Assembly (NCBI RefSeq): GCF_003634575.1
Contig: NZ_RBLJ01000002.1
Span: forward strand, 496,001 to 560,000
Length of the DNA: 64,000 nt
Reading direction: 5' to 3'
Origin: Photorhabdus asymbiotica
Lineage (GTDB): Bacteria > Pseudomonadota > Gammaproteobacteria > Enterobacterales > Enterobacteriaceae
Shown in pieces: positions 27,803 to 37,065 of the stretch. Both the position numbers and the translations under genes were made by a program. The notes beneath the pieces are model-generated. The model saw nothing but the letters and a program-made list of their open reading frames with translations. It had not been told where the DNA came from and did no database searches. How positions within the stretch are numbered: position 1 is the first letter of the stretch; each line of letters begins with the position of its first letter.

Positions 27803-28386
27803 AGAGGTTATCCATCATCAGCGCCTGCGAAATGACACGTAAGGCATTTTTATACTTGCTAACACCGCATGTAGACGTACTCCATACGTACTCATCACCA
27901 TCAGAATTTACAGCCGCCACAGACGAACCGTATGACTTTATGTTATTGGATATCTGCAACCGCAACCAGGAATGGTTAAGTGAAATAATTGGGTTTTGCC
28001 AACAATATCATTGGTTATTATCTGACTGGCATCTTGGCTTATTGATTGATCCCTCATGTGCAACCAACCGGATAATAACGGAGCAGCTAGGTACCCACAA
28101 CGTATTTAATCTCAACCAACCTGTACAGGCATTACATGATGAATGTCTCGCATGGATACAAGAAAATGACGAAAGGCCCACTCATCCTGCCGTACCAGTG
28201 ACAGGGTTAAGTGAAGCAGAGCAGCAAGTAATACAGGCCACACTACAAGGCTTACCAATAACGACAATTGCCAAACTCCGGGGCGTGGATGCTAAAACGA
28301 TATATACACAGAGGAGGGCAGCAATAAAAAAGCTGGGGTTCAAAAACATCCAAGAATTATGGCGGATTGAATGGTGGCAGAGATAA
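27799..28386 (+). CDS. LuxR/GerE-type transcriptional regulator
   Basis: The 195-residue protein ends in a GerE-type helix-turn-helix (about 132-190: LSEAEQQVIQATLQGLPITT, then VDAKTIYTQRRAAIKKLG). The N-terminal part resembles a degenerate response-regulator receiver (RLSIISACEMTRKAFLYLL; DFMLLDICNR), as in BglJ-like proteins, and lacks a convincing full set of phosphorylation residues. Divergent placement next to vgrG and the palindromic motifs suggest it may control the T6SS arm, its own operon, or both; that is inference. An ERIC lies 12 bp after its stop. Confidence 0.8.
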   Translation: MKRLSIISACEMTRKAFLYLLTPHVDVLHTYSSPSEFTAATDEPYDFMLLDICNRNQEWLSEIIGFCQQYHWLLSDWHLGLLIDPSCATNRIITEQLGTHNVFNLNQPVQALHDECLAWIQENDERPTHPAVPVTGLSEAEQQVIQATLQGLPITTIAKLRGVDAKTIYTQRRAAIKKLGFKNIQELWRIEWWQR

Positions 28387-28398
28387 TTTGAGTCCCTT

Positions 28399-28511
28399 TA
28401 TACCTGTTATCTTTCAAGTTGCCTCTTTGTTGGCTGCACTCACTCACCCCAGTCACATAGTTATCTATGCTCCCTTGCCGTCGCGATGCATCTTGAAATC
28501 TATTGGGTATA
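28399..28511. repeat. ERIC element with 14-bp internal deletion (113 bp)
   Basis: Has both TATA ends and the CCCCAGTCACATAG core. About 14 bases around CCTGGGGATTCG are missing compared with the full copies in this window. Reverse orientation relative to the 10377 copy. Confidence 0.88.
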
Positions 28512-28656
28512 AATATTAAATAATGCTGTCTGGATCATTTTTACCTGGGAACCCTCTTATTTGCAGAGATAAATAATATAATAATAAATTTCTCATAATT
28601 TCGACTTCGTTATATTGAACAATGACATGTAAAGGAGCATTCCGGGTGAGAGACAC

Positions 28657-28685
28657 AAAAAAACCTACTGCCAAAAAGTAGGTTT
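28657..28685 (-). terminator. Intrinsic terminator of the LuxE/LuxC-like operon
   Basis: On the minus strand AAACCTACT pairs with AGTAGGTTT (28661-28669 with 28677-28685, seven-base loop), followed by a run of T. It lies about 70 bp after the stop of the GNAT gene, the last gene of the operon. Confidence 0.85.
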
Positions 28686-28755
28686 GTTATTAATCGGTAA
28701 GGCCCTTTAAGCTCTAACAGATTTCGCTAAATCATTTCCGGTCATTGCTGGCGGG

Positions 28756-29679
28756 CTATCCCACTGCGCTGGAAAACATACTTTGCTGGTGCAGATTACG
28801 GGCAAGCTGACAACTCAGGCTCAACTCTTTCCTACTATGTCCCCGAACCAGTAAAGCCTCCCAACGATGATGATGACCTGGCACAAAACCAGTACAGGCA
28901 AACCCCGCTTGCTGCAAAATTTGCATAGCCTGAAGCGTGCCTTCCCCTACCGGGAGTTTCACATAAACCAATTTGCGAACCGGTAACTCTGCCACCTCTT
29001 TTATCCGTTCGGTTGTCTGTTTTTCTATCCACACTTCCAACCGGCGACCATGACTCGTCATGCTGATCTCTGTATCAATGGACTCCTCCGGTTGCAGAGG
29101 TTCCTGACCAAATACTTGAGTAACCGATTTCAACCACTGTTGCCAACCTGAAGGCCAGTGTAATTCTGGAAAGGGCCAGCGTTGTAGCGGCAGGCAGCCC
29201 AAAACGATGCTTTCAGGATACGTTTGATCAAATGGTGATGTTACATAGTCCGGCAGCAGGCCGGTGGTGTGAAAGCCCAAGTTTTGGGCTAAACGCTGGC
29301 TGTGATTATGTGACGATACCTGCTTGATAGTGAGGATACTCAAGCCCATTTCTCTAGCCCGCTCGCACAAATATTGCCCCAGCGCAGTGGCGACACCCTG
29401 ACCACGCATCTGTGGGTGTACCACGATAAGCGCAAGTTCAGCGCTTAATGGACAACGATCATCCCGCCACAGTGCCGCATGCCCCAGCACCTGGCCATCT
29501 TGTACTGCAACGGCAGAATACCAATGTTTATCCGCATTGTAGCGGCCAAGCATGGTTGGTAAATAAACTTCCGGGTAGACATAATCTTCACCATAAACCA
29601 CCCGAAATAAGGCGCTGACACCGGTAGAATCTTCTTCCCGGAATAATCGAATCAATGGCATCACTGGATTTATGCTCAT
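28756..29679 (-). CDS. GNAT-family N-acetyltransferase
   Basis: The 307-residue protein has an N-terminal GNAT domain (about 8-165). The acetyl-CoA-binding motif A reads VVHPQMRGQGVATAL, preceded by the ELALI strand and followed by the SSHNHSQRLAQNLGF motif B region. The second half (about 190-300) may be another, degenerate GNAT-like domain. Its ATG overlaps the stop of the upstream PaaK-like gene (ATGA), so it belongs to the operon and probably acylates an intermediate or product. Substrate unknown. Confidence 0.8.
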   Translation of the reverse strand: MSINPVMPLIRLFREEDSTGVSALFRVVYGEDYVYPEVYLPTMLGRYNADKHWYSAVAVQDGQVLGHAALWRDDRCPLSAELALIVVHPQMRGQGVATALGQYLCERAREMGLSILTIKQVSSHNHSQRLAQNLGFHTTGLLPDYVTSPFDQTYPESIVLGCLPLQRWPFPELHWPSGWQQWLKSVTQVFGQEPLQPEESIDTEISMTSHGRRLEVWIEKQTTERIKEVAELPVRKLVYVKLPVGEGTLQAMQILQQAGFACTGFVPGHHHRWEALLVRGHSRKELSLSCQLARNLHQQSMFSSAVG

Positions 29680-30947
29680 GCTGCCTTCTCTTCAACACGA
29701 TAACCACGATGATCAACTACCCGCATCAGCTTACCGGAGCGCGGATGAGTCAACATGCTTTCGAGAGCACAATCAACCACTTCCACATACAGCATTCCCT
29801 GACTACATAACTTGGCTATCGCAGGTTGCGCTGCCAGCAGTGCTTGATGGATTGATGTTGTAGACGGCACCGATGATTGATCTCTGGCTAACAGTAGTTT
29901 TATCTCATCTATACCATCCTGACGGCTCAGCAATAACTGCCAGGCAAGTATGCCGGCTTGCTGTTGCAGTAAATGAGCAATCTGGTCCGGAAAAAGAGAC
30001 AGAGTAGACACTCGAACTCGATGAGCACTGCCCGCCCGCCCCTGCAAAGCGAATTTACGATGCGGTTTCCCAGCTTCCTCACACCAACAAGCCATATCAC
30101 CAGTAGGGTAACGGATAACCGGCATCAGACGCCGTTGCAGGTTGGTAATAACTAACATGCCATTCCGCCCAGGGACGGTAATCGGCTGACCATTGGATTC
30201 GTCAATAATTTCAACAATCGTGTCAGCATCAAAAACTCGATGTTCACCCTGGCAACAATCTGGAGCCGCTGCCCCAATGAGACCAGCATCAACACTGGCG
30301 CAACCGATTGAACCAATACGTGCATTAGGAAACACCGTACTCAGCAGTGTTAATTGTTCCGGAAACAAGCTTTCACCACCGTACAACAGACGTTCAATAT
30401 TGGGCATGAATTGGCCGTTCTGCTGTAAGGTGCTGGCAAAACGTAGTAATTGTACTGGTACTCCAGCCAGAACGTTAATGCCCAAGCTGACAATAGCGTC
30501 AGCCAGTGCCTGATCATCAACTGAACACGTGAACGGATACTCTATCACTGGCACCGGAGAGTAGGACAACGCACCATGAATAAACAACAAGCTAGTGTAT
30601 AGATCACCAGCAAAAAATAGATTAGCAACACGGTCACCGGGCTGTAGTTGTTGCGCCAGTCCGTGACCAAATGCCCGTACAAACGCGCGCCATTCGTCAC
30701 AACTGAATACCGACAACCGTCCCTCACTGGTAGAGCCACCGGTTTTGAAAACATGACCACCGTTGATAGGGCCGGTCAATACCGGCCAGTTTTCCAATGG
30801 TTGCGACTGCTGCCAGTAATTGGCAGGATCGATTAATGGCAAATCCGTCAGCGTCCAGCCGGAGCGAGGCAAATCACGGTAAAGATCCCTAAAGAAGGGA
30901 GCATGATTGCGGGCATATTCAACCAGATCGTGTAATGATAATGTCAT
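29676..30947 (-). CDS. PaaK-like adenylate-forming enzyme
   Basis: The 423-residue protein resembles phenylacetate-CoA ligase-type, AMP-forming enzymes. The phosphate-binding loop reads TGGSTSEGR (69-77). LYGGESL and GSIGCASVDAG fit the nucleotide-binding core, and MPVIRYPTGDMACW holds the conserved (Y/R)xxGD aspartate. It would activate a carboxylic acid as acyl-AMP. It lies 29 bp after the LuxC/ligase fusion gene and overlaps the GNAT gene. It is clearly related to the C-terminal half of that fusion protein (compare LYGGNLYGG with LFFAGDLYT), suggesting duplication and specialisation. Confidence 0.8.
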   Translation of the reverse strand: MTLSLHDLVEYARNHAPFFRDLYRDLPRSGWTLTDLPLIDPANYWQQSQPLENWPVLTGPINGGHVFKTGGSTSEGRLSVFSCDEWRAFVRAFGHGLAQQLQPGDRVANLFFAGDLYTSLLFIHGALSYSPVPVIEYPFTCSVDDQALADAIVSLGINVLAGVPVQLLRFASTLQQNGQFMPNIERLLYGGESLFPEQLTLLSTVFPNARIGSIGCASVDAGLIGAAAPDCCQGEHRVFDADTIVEIIDESNGQPITVPGRNGMLVITNLQRRLMPVIRYPTGDMACWCEEAGKPHRKFALQGRAGSAHRVRVSTLSLFPDQIAHLLQQQAGILAWQLLLSRQDGIDEIKLLLARDQSSVPSTTSIHQALLAAQPAIAKLCSQGMLYVEVVDCALESMLTHPRSGKLMRVVDHRGYRVEEKAA

Positions 30948-30976
30948 GATTTACTCAAAAAATAAGATTATTGGTC

Positions 30977-33382
30977 TCAAACTCGGTAATCCAGCACTAG
31001 CGGCGTTTTGCCACTTTGCGGATGATGACGGAACTGCCCAACTAGCGTAGGAATCACGTCCAGTTGCAATAATCCACCGCTGACAACTTGATTTAGCATC
31101 CTGTGTTGCAGCAGCTGCATACGCACCTGATCAGCATCCCCATCGGCTAATATATGGACATACTCATAACCATCGGAGTTGTTTCCTACTAACCACTGCA
31201 CCGGACACGCCAACCTAGCCGATAACTCTATCGGATTCAGGAAAATAGAACCTACCCGTATCAATGCACCATGACGCCCCACCAATTTAAAACGTGGAGC
31301 TGGCAATCCGCAGGAGCAGGAACCCGGCAGCCAGTGACCTAAATCACCTAAATCGTAACGCTGAATCAACTGCCCTTCCCGCGCCAGAGGGGTGAACACC
31401 AATCGACCGGTCTCACCGTTCAAAACAGGCTGATCACTGTCCAGAGCCAATATTTCCAGCCATTGAATATCAGATAACAGATGGAATTCTCCATCGTGGC
31501 AACAGGCACAAGCATGACCCAATGGACCCGCATCCACAGAACCATAAATTGCCGAGCGGATCACCTGTACACCAAAACTGGACAGAAACTGACGTCGCTC
31601 TTCGCTAATATGTTCTCCGCCAGTAAAGACTTTGCGCACACCACCATAAGCACGCAACGCTGTTTCTTCACATTCAAACAATTGGTGTATCGTACTTGGC
31701 ATCCCCACCAACGTATTGACCCCTTGGCTGACAATAAAATGACTGATTTGGCTAAAATCATCGTCTACCGGGCCTCCCATCGGGTAGTGTGGTACAGATA
31801 ATTTATCCAAGATAGTGAAAAAACTGAGCATGCCGCCATACAAGTTGCCGCCATACAGCAAATTCATTACCCGATCCTGAGCCGGGTCCAAACCAGCCGA
31901 AAACAGGCCATCTGCCGCAGCCTGCATCTGACTGTGATAATCTCTACGGCTGAAACCCGCCAGTTTGGGAGCACCGCTACTGCCACCACTGCGGAAAAAC
32001 AGCTGTGCTTTCTCAGTAACGCCATTTTGCTGAAACTTGGCTTTATCCATTACGGGAATCCCGGCCAATTCTGGTGGATTAACCGACAATTTATCCAATG
32101 CGACATGGCCCGGTAATTGTTCAGCTTTTAAGCTAACAGAGACGCGTCGTGCCAACCGAGTCAATGCATAAACACCATCATGTGGTTCACCTTCATAACC
32201 ATCATGCATAGCGCCAACCTGACATATGCGGCTAACTCCAGCGGTCAGCAACTGGCGACTAAGTACCGTCAGTTCGTCCGTTCTGACTATCAGACCACAA
32301 CTTTGTAAATAGGGGCGCCACGGTAACAAAATTTCTACCAATTTTGCCCGCGGTGCCGGACGAATTTGCAGGGTACGGTATAACGGTGATGGCACCAGTT
32401 CCTGACGCTGTATCCAGGCTACCCGCCATCCATCGCCTTTTTCTACTGAACCCGTCAGACCAGCAAAAGAGTGATCCAATTGCAAAAATGCCATCTGACT
32501 GCTGATTTCCGCCGCTTCTTGTATATCGGGTTGTAACGCTGGCCATACTGGCGCCCGCCGAGCCAACGCCGCAGCCATAGCACTCGCCACCTGCCGTAAA
32601 ACGTCCTCGTCAGTGCTGTCTACCAACAAACACTGTGGACTGGAACACGCTTGCTGATCAAAACGGCACACATCATCAGCCAACGCATCATAATCAGCAC
32701 TATTGGCAGCTACCGGATCAAGATAGGCAAAACTGATACGATGTCCCCAGTCTATCCAACGGCAACCGGACCGTAATTGGCTACGAATAGCCGCCAATGC
32801 CGCATTACTGCCCCAGGCTGACACTGCATCAGCACAATCCAGTAACTCTGACAACTGGTCAGACGGTAAAGGCAATACAGATACATAAGACGCCAACTTA
32901 CCACTGGGATCATGACGCAAAAATTCAGCCAGTATTTGCGCATTAAGACCACGATCGCTGCTGCTAGGACGCAACCAGTTGACATTGCCAACCAGCAAAC
33001 TTTCCAGCACCGCCATAAATGGCAGCAACGGAGCATTGGCTGGCGTGATGTGCACCACTAATCCCAAAGGTTGCCAGGTTTCAAAGCGCGGTTGGGTATA
33101 GTCAAAACGGCGCAAAGAAAACGGCTGTTCACCCAATTCGTGTCGCAACTTCGCTTCTAGCGAATCACGATGACAAAAGCTGCGTAAGGTAGCGATTGTG
33201 GCCGTATCCAGTCCAAGTTTAGAAGCGATAGCATCGAGATTGTCAGCAAAGCGCCTGGCACACTCCAATACTTGCTGTACACTTGGGGAACAAGCCAGCG
33301 TATCAGCAAGCTTACTTTTAAGTTCAGCCAGTACAGCCGCAGGCTCCAAGTCAGAGATAACCTCACCATTAATTAAATACAT
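30977..33382 (-). CDS. LuxC-like acyl reductase fused to PaaK-like adenylating domain
   Basis: The 801-residue protein joins two enzymes. Residues about 1-420 resemble LuxC, the fatty acyl reductase of the aldehyde-dehydrogenase superfamily: HITPANAPLLPF, AWGSNAAL, and QQACSSPQ with candidate nucleophile Cys246. Residues about 430-801 are a PaaK-like adenylating domain with loop SGGSSGAPK (465-473), FTGGEHIS, YDLGDLGHW and a CSCGLPAPRF Cys pair. It could activate an acid and reduce the acyl thioester to an aldehyde. AAGGAG precedes the ATG, and the upstream luxE-like stop is one base away. luxA/luxB are absent. Confidence 0.82.
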   Translation of the reverse strand: MYLINGEVISDLEPAAVLAELKSKLADTLACSPSVQQVLECARRFADNLDAIASKLGLDTATIATLRSFCHRDSLEAKLRHELGEQPFSLRRFDYTQPRFETWQPLGLVVHITPANAPLLPFMAVLESLLVGNVNWLRPSSSDRGLNAQILAEFLRHDPSGKLASYVSVLPLPSDQLSELLDCADAVSAWGSNAALAAIRSQLRSGCRWIDWGHRISFAYLDPVAANSADYDALADDVCRFDQQACSSPQCLLVDSTDEDVLRQVASAMAAALARRAPVWPALQPDIQEAAEISSQMAFLQLDHSFAGLTGSVEKGDGWRVAWIQRQELVPSPLYRTLQIRPAPRAKLVEILLPWRPYLQSCGLIVRTDELTVLSRQLLTAGVSRICQVGAMHDGYEGEPHDGVYALTRLARRVSVSLKAEQLPGHVALDKLSVNPPELAGIPVMDKAKFQQNGVTEKAQLFFRSGGSSGAPKLAGFSRRDYHSQMQAAADGLFSAGLDPAQDRVMNLLYGGNLYGGMLSFFTILDKLSVPHYPMGGPVDDDFSQISHFIVSQGVNTLVGMPSTIHQLFECEETALRAYGGVRKVFTGGEHISEERRQFLSSFGVQVIRSAIYGSVDAGPLGHACACCHDGEFHLLSDIQWLEILALDSDQPVLNGETGRLVFTPLAREGQLIQRYDLGDLGHWLPGSCSCGLPAPRFKLVGRHGALIRVGSIFLNPIELSARLACPVQWLVGNNSDGYEYVHILADGDADQVRMQLLQHRMLNQVVSGGLLQLDVIPTLVGQFRHHPQSGKTPLVLDYRV

Positions 33383-33383
33383 T

Positions 33384-34514
33384 TCAGGACTCCTTTATCA
33401 ACTCAGAAGCTGCAATCGCACAACTGCGGCTTTTACTCGTACCAGCGCGACCCAGTAACTCAAACCAATCGGTAGCCAATCCACAACCACATTCAGCAGC
33501 TGGATGTAACACAGCCAAATCGTTCACCACGATACTGTGGGCCGGGCTGGAAGTGATATAAGGTGATATCAGATGCAGAAAACCGGGTTTGCCATAGGAT
33601 TGGACAGCCATATTGGCCGTATCACGAATATAGGCACGAGCATAAACCGGCACATGAAAATGATGATTTTGGCACTCAACATAAGGCACCGGATGTTCAA
33701 CCGAGCCGTAACCATCCCGGCAACGCTCATCAGGAATACCCAGTTGTTCCCCCAAACGCTGGTACAGCAAAGATCTTGGAATCTCTTTATCAACGTGTGT
33801 TTTCCAGCCGCCACCTAAAAATACTAATGATTCAGGATGTAGCTGTATCGGGGGTAAACCCATTTCTCGCATCCGCTCCAGCGCAAACCAAAGGAATGCC
33901 GGAAAACCTAGCATACGTACCGGCAGCCCTTGCTCAGCAAACTCCTGCAAGGCTCGAATCACGCCAAATGGATCAAATTCATTACCTCTTCCGTTATGAC
34001 GCAGTGCATAACAGACTTGCGCCACTGGCGCATATTTACACAGATACTGATCGGTATAAGCCGTTCCCAGCGTAATCGCTCCGGCAGGTTCATAACTCAG
34101 CAACAAATAATTACAGGGTTGTTGTGGCGTATTCCAACCGTAATACTCGAAAATGCGCTCAACCATATTCTGAGCAGCACTGATACTACGTGCATCGTAA
34201 CGCATACGGCTTTTTTGACCCGTTGTCCCGGATGAGGTTAATTCCAGCGCATCTCTGCCGGAAGTACTGAGCAACAATTGATGTTTGAAATAATTAGCGA
34301 AAATGGGCGGCAAATGCGACCAATCATTCAATTTCTCTAGTTTTTGAACGTCAAAGCCGCCTGCTTTCAACCATGGGTAGTAACCGGGCGTATTTTCACA
34401 ATGGTACAACGTCAGCTCAAGCATGGCCGCATCAAACAGCCGATCGCAAGCATCATCAGCACGATAAGGATGCTCAAGTGCGCAAAGGGCATCAACATAA
34501 GCAAGAGAGGTCAA
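33384..34514 (-). CDS. LuxE-like acyl-protein synthetase
   Basis: The 376-residue protein matches LuxE, which adenylates a fatty acid, loads it on its own C-terminal cysteine and passes it to LuxC. Seen here: the phosphate loop SSGTTGQKS (94-102), VFLGGGWK, RCRDGYGSVEHPVPYVEC, and a C-terminal SCAIAASEL whose cysteine (about 365) sits where LuxE carries its acyl group. An in-frame stop lies just upstream, and GGAG is seven bases before a TTG, so translation starts at TTG (34514). It is the first gene of the four-gene operon. A pyrimidine-rich tract and ERIC repeats lie upstream. Confidence 0.85.
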   Translation of the reverse strand: MTSLAYVDALCALEHPYRADDACDRLFDAAMLELTLYHCENTPGYYPWLKAGGFDVQKLEKLNDWSHLPPIFANYFKHQLLLSTSGRDALELTSSGTTGQKSRMRYDARSISAAQNMVERIFEYYGWNTPQQPCNYLLLSYEPAGAITLGTAYTDQYLCKYAPVAQVCYALRHNGRGNEFDPFGVIRALQEFAEQGLPVRMLGFPAFLWFALERMREMGLPPIQLHPESLVFLGGGWKTHVDKEIPRSLLYQRLGEQLGIPDERCRDGYGSVEHPVPYVECQNHHFHVPVYARAYIRDTANMAVQSYGKPGFLHLISPYITSSPAHSIVVNDLAVLHPAAECGCGLATDWFELLGRAGTSKSRSCAIAASELIKES

Positions 34515-34570
34515 AAGTCATCTCCAGAAAAAAAGAAAAAAGGGGGTTTACTCCCTTAAAATAATAAGTA

Positions 34571-34664
34571 GGCTGCTTTCACACACTCCAGTCACATAGT
34601 TATCCATGTTCTTGGGGATGCGTTCACTTGCCGCCGCGCTGCAACTCGAAATCTATTAGGTATA
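34571..34664. repeat. Truncated ERIC element (94 bp)
   Basis: Matches the adjacent full ERIC from GGCTGCTTTC onward but lacks the first third. It is joined end to end with the next copy, sharing bases of the TATA end. It lies just upstream of the LuxE-like gene. Confidence 0.85.
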
Positions 34665-34789
34665 TACCCTTCATCCTTCAAGTTGCTGCTTTGTTGGCTG
34701 CTTTCTCTCACCCCAGTCACATAGTTATCTATGCTCCTGGGGATTCGTTCACTTGCCGCCGCGCTGCAACTCGAAATTTATTGGGTATA
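34663..34789. repeat. ERIC element (127 bp)
   Basis: Complete copy bounded by TATA. Same orientation as the truncated copy it abuts, forming a tandem pair. Confidence 0.9.
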
Positions 34790-35264
34790 TATTGGGAAAA
34801 TTAATACTTAATCTTGTTAATTCCTTGTAAACAAAATAATAAAAAAATAACAATTATGATTTAATAAAGGTCAATGTAATAACAAATCTCGCTTTAATAG
34901 CCTTATCATTGAATCTAATCATAATTATTTATACGCTAATAACTTGAAGAGTCGTTCACAATTATTCAATCGAGTAGGATTTTACGATCAATAATTAACA
35001 TTTAAGAAACAAATAGGATTCTAAAATCTCTACTATATTCATACATAATTAATATCTGGCATAATAGTTAATAACGTTACTTTTCTATTGCAGCAATTTT
35101 TTCAATACAAAATCCCCCGACCAGAAATATAACCATTAAATTCAGGGGAATAAGAATTTTATATTTTAAAATCACATCACTTCAATAACATTATATATAT
35201 CTATTCCTACTTCAGTGATGAAGAATATCCAGAATTACTTACAGCATTATAAGAAACACAGATC

Positions 35265-35391
35265 TATACCCGTCATCTTTCAAGTTGCCTCTTTGTTGGC
35301 TGCACTCACTCACCCCGGTCACATAGTTATCTATGCTCCCGGGGATTCGCTCCCTTGCCGTCGCGATGCATCTTGAAATCCATTGGGTATA
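35265..35391. repeat. ERIC element (127 bp)
   Basis: Complete copy in the AT-rich intergenic region, bounded by TATA, with core TGCTCCCGGGGATTCGCTCC. Confidence 0.9.
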
Positions 35392-36030
35392 AAACCTGTA
35401 TTTTCATTAACATCATTGACAACGCCTAAAAAGCAAGCAACTCCATGATATTATCGATTCAAATAAAATCCATCTTTAAAAACAGATAAAAAACAAAAAA
35501 ACATTTCTATACATATGATAGAAATCTTTTTTATATAATTACTTCCCTTACTTTATTACTTATTCACGTTAATATTCACTTATTCATTATGATTCCTGAA
35601 AACAAATAAAACTCTCTAATAACAACCAGATAAGAATCATTATAAGTTATACCATATATAATTATATTTCAATAAAAAAACATAAGTTTTTATTGTGGTA
35701 AAATTACCATAACACACAATATACAACTAAAATCTTAAACAATGTTACTATTTACAACTTAATTCCCACAATTTAATCCATGATTACAATAATAAATCAT
35801 TTAAATACAAACAAATAACAAATTGAAATTAATTACTATTTTAGTACACATTATAATACCTCAACTTTAATATCACCATTGTAATAGTTTATTTTTTATT
35901 AATTTCATTATCACGGGGAAAAAACAATACATTTTCAAAGGAAAAATATATATTATCCTCATCCTCAGCAAAGATATATCTTGACCTACCATAAAAATAT
36001 CTCAGTATATAAATCCACTTCTTATGTATT

Positions 36031-36157
36031 TTTACCTAATAGATTTCGAGTTGCAGCGCGGCGGCAAGTGAACGAATCCCCGGGAGCATAGATAACTATG
36101 TGACTGGAATGAGTGAAAGCAGCCAACAAAGCAGCAACTTGAAAGATGAAGGGTATA
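36031..36157. repeat. ERIC element (127 bp)
   Basis: Complete copy with a slightly diverged left end (TTTACC for TATACC). Same orientation as the 10377 copy. It lies about 115 bp upstream of the 114-residue gene. Confidence 0.88.
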
Positions 36158-36271
36158 TTTCGACTATAATTAGTAATGTAGTTATTACATCAACCTCAGT
36201 AAAAGTAGGAAGCTCATGGCGATTTCTATCATAATCACCAATTTTATCCATTTATTTATCAGGAGTATGAA

Positions 36272-36616
36272 ATGAAAGAAACTGAAAAAAAAGAAAAAGG
36301 TGAAATGCTTGATAGTAACGATCATTTCTTTTTTGTCGTTAACCTGACAAATGAAAATTTAAGAGGCCAAGTGATTTGGAGTAACTCTGAAAATACCAGT
36401 GCTCTTGATGTCAACGGGTTAAGGCCGGGGGCAGCTTCGTTGCTTCAAGGATTCTACCCAGCCAGTTGGAAAACTGATTATTGGCAATGGACTGAAAGAG
36501 GAAGAAAATATCAATTAGATTGCTATGGTGGCGATATATATGTCGTCGTGGTTATTAGCTACTATGGCATTAATGTATTACCAAGTGCAACCAGCCCTGA
36601 TACATGGAGGTGGTAA
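36272..36616 (+). CDS. Orphan 114-residue protein rich in tryptophan and tyrosine
   Basis: AGGAG lies six bases before the ATG, and a 13-bp hairpin follows the stop, so this looks like a real single-gene unit. The protein has a charged start (MKETEKKEKGE) with no signal peptide, then alternating hydrophobic strands (FFFVVNLTNENLRGQVIW; DIYVVVVISYYGINVLP). Eight or so aromatic residues cluster around SWKTDYWQWTERGRKY. It looks like a small beta-sandwich. I do not recognise the family. Position between two T6SS clusters does not reveal a role. Confidence 0.65.
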   Translation: MKETEKKEKGEMLDSNDHFFFVVNLTNENLRGQVIWSNSENTSALDVNGLRPGAASLLQGFYPASWKTDYWQWTERGRKYQLDCYGGDIYVVVVISYYGINVLPSATSPDTWRW

Positions 36617-36622
36617 TTTATC

Positions 36623-36664
36623 TTCCACATGATTATTTACTCAAGTAGTATTAATCATGTGGAA
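36623..36664. terminator. 13-bp inverted repeat after the orphan gene
   Basis: TTCCACATGATTA (36623-36635) is the exact reverse complement of TAATCATGTGGAA (36652-36664), with a 16-base loop, starting six bases after the stop. No U-run follows. It may stabilise the transcript end or act as a terminator. Confidence 0.5.
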
Positions 36665-36777
36665 AATATAAATCGCATGGGAGAGATAGCATATTGTAAT
36701 AAAATCACAATGTTTGTCTAACCGGCTTAAAATTTCACATAACACATTAAGGAAGATGAAAACCACTCCGCACTAAA

Positions 36778-37065
36778 TTAACTTTTGGTAATCAAAATAA
36801 CGGTATTTAAAAAATGCTGGAAACCTGGATGTTGTAAATTAACCAATAGGTTATTTTCTTGTGGGACAATAACAGAAGGTACAATATATTTCTTCTTAAT
36901 AATCCGATATGCAATCATGAGAAAATGCCGTGCTTCATTATCAAAAGAATGAGGATAACCATTCTGTAAAGCTACAAGTTCAAAGTTAATTCGAACATGT
37001 ACAGCATCAGGGTAACTATCTATTTTTTTCTGAACCTTAACATTCCAATAGATTATATCTTTCAT
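36778..37065 (-). CDS. Small hypothetical protein
   Basis: A 95-residue frame with an ATG and only a weak upstream ribosome site. Its composition (IVPSVIVPQENNLLVNLQHP; RHFLMIAYRIIKKKYI) looks like a soluble mixed alpha/beta protein. No signal peptide or membrane helix. I do not recognise it. Coding status is plausible because the surrounding AT-rich DNA otherwise lacks long frames. Confidence 0.45.
   Translation of the reverse strand: MKDIIYWNVKVQKKIDSYPDAVHVRINFELVALQNGYPHSFDNEARHFLMIAYRIIKKKYIVPSVIVPQENNLLVNLQHPGFQHFLNTVILITKS

Larger units (their letters stand above)
34790..36271. other. Long AT-rich intergenic region
   Basis: About 1.5 kb with very high A+T content and frequent stops in all frames; no gene is supported. 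It contains ERIC copies at 35265 and 36031. It lies between the LuxE-like operon (-) and the 114-residue gene (+), so promoters for both are expected here or within the ERIC cluster. The low GC suits a region bound by H-NS-like silencers, which is inference. Confidence 0.6.

Noticed and set aside
28756-34514. Could this be the classic luxCDABE bioluminescence operon?
   Set aside because: No luciferase subunits and no luxD thioesterase; the reductase is fused to a ligase and a GNAT gene is present.
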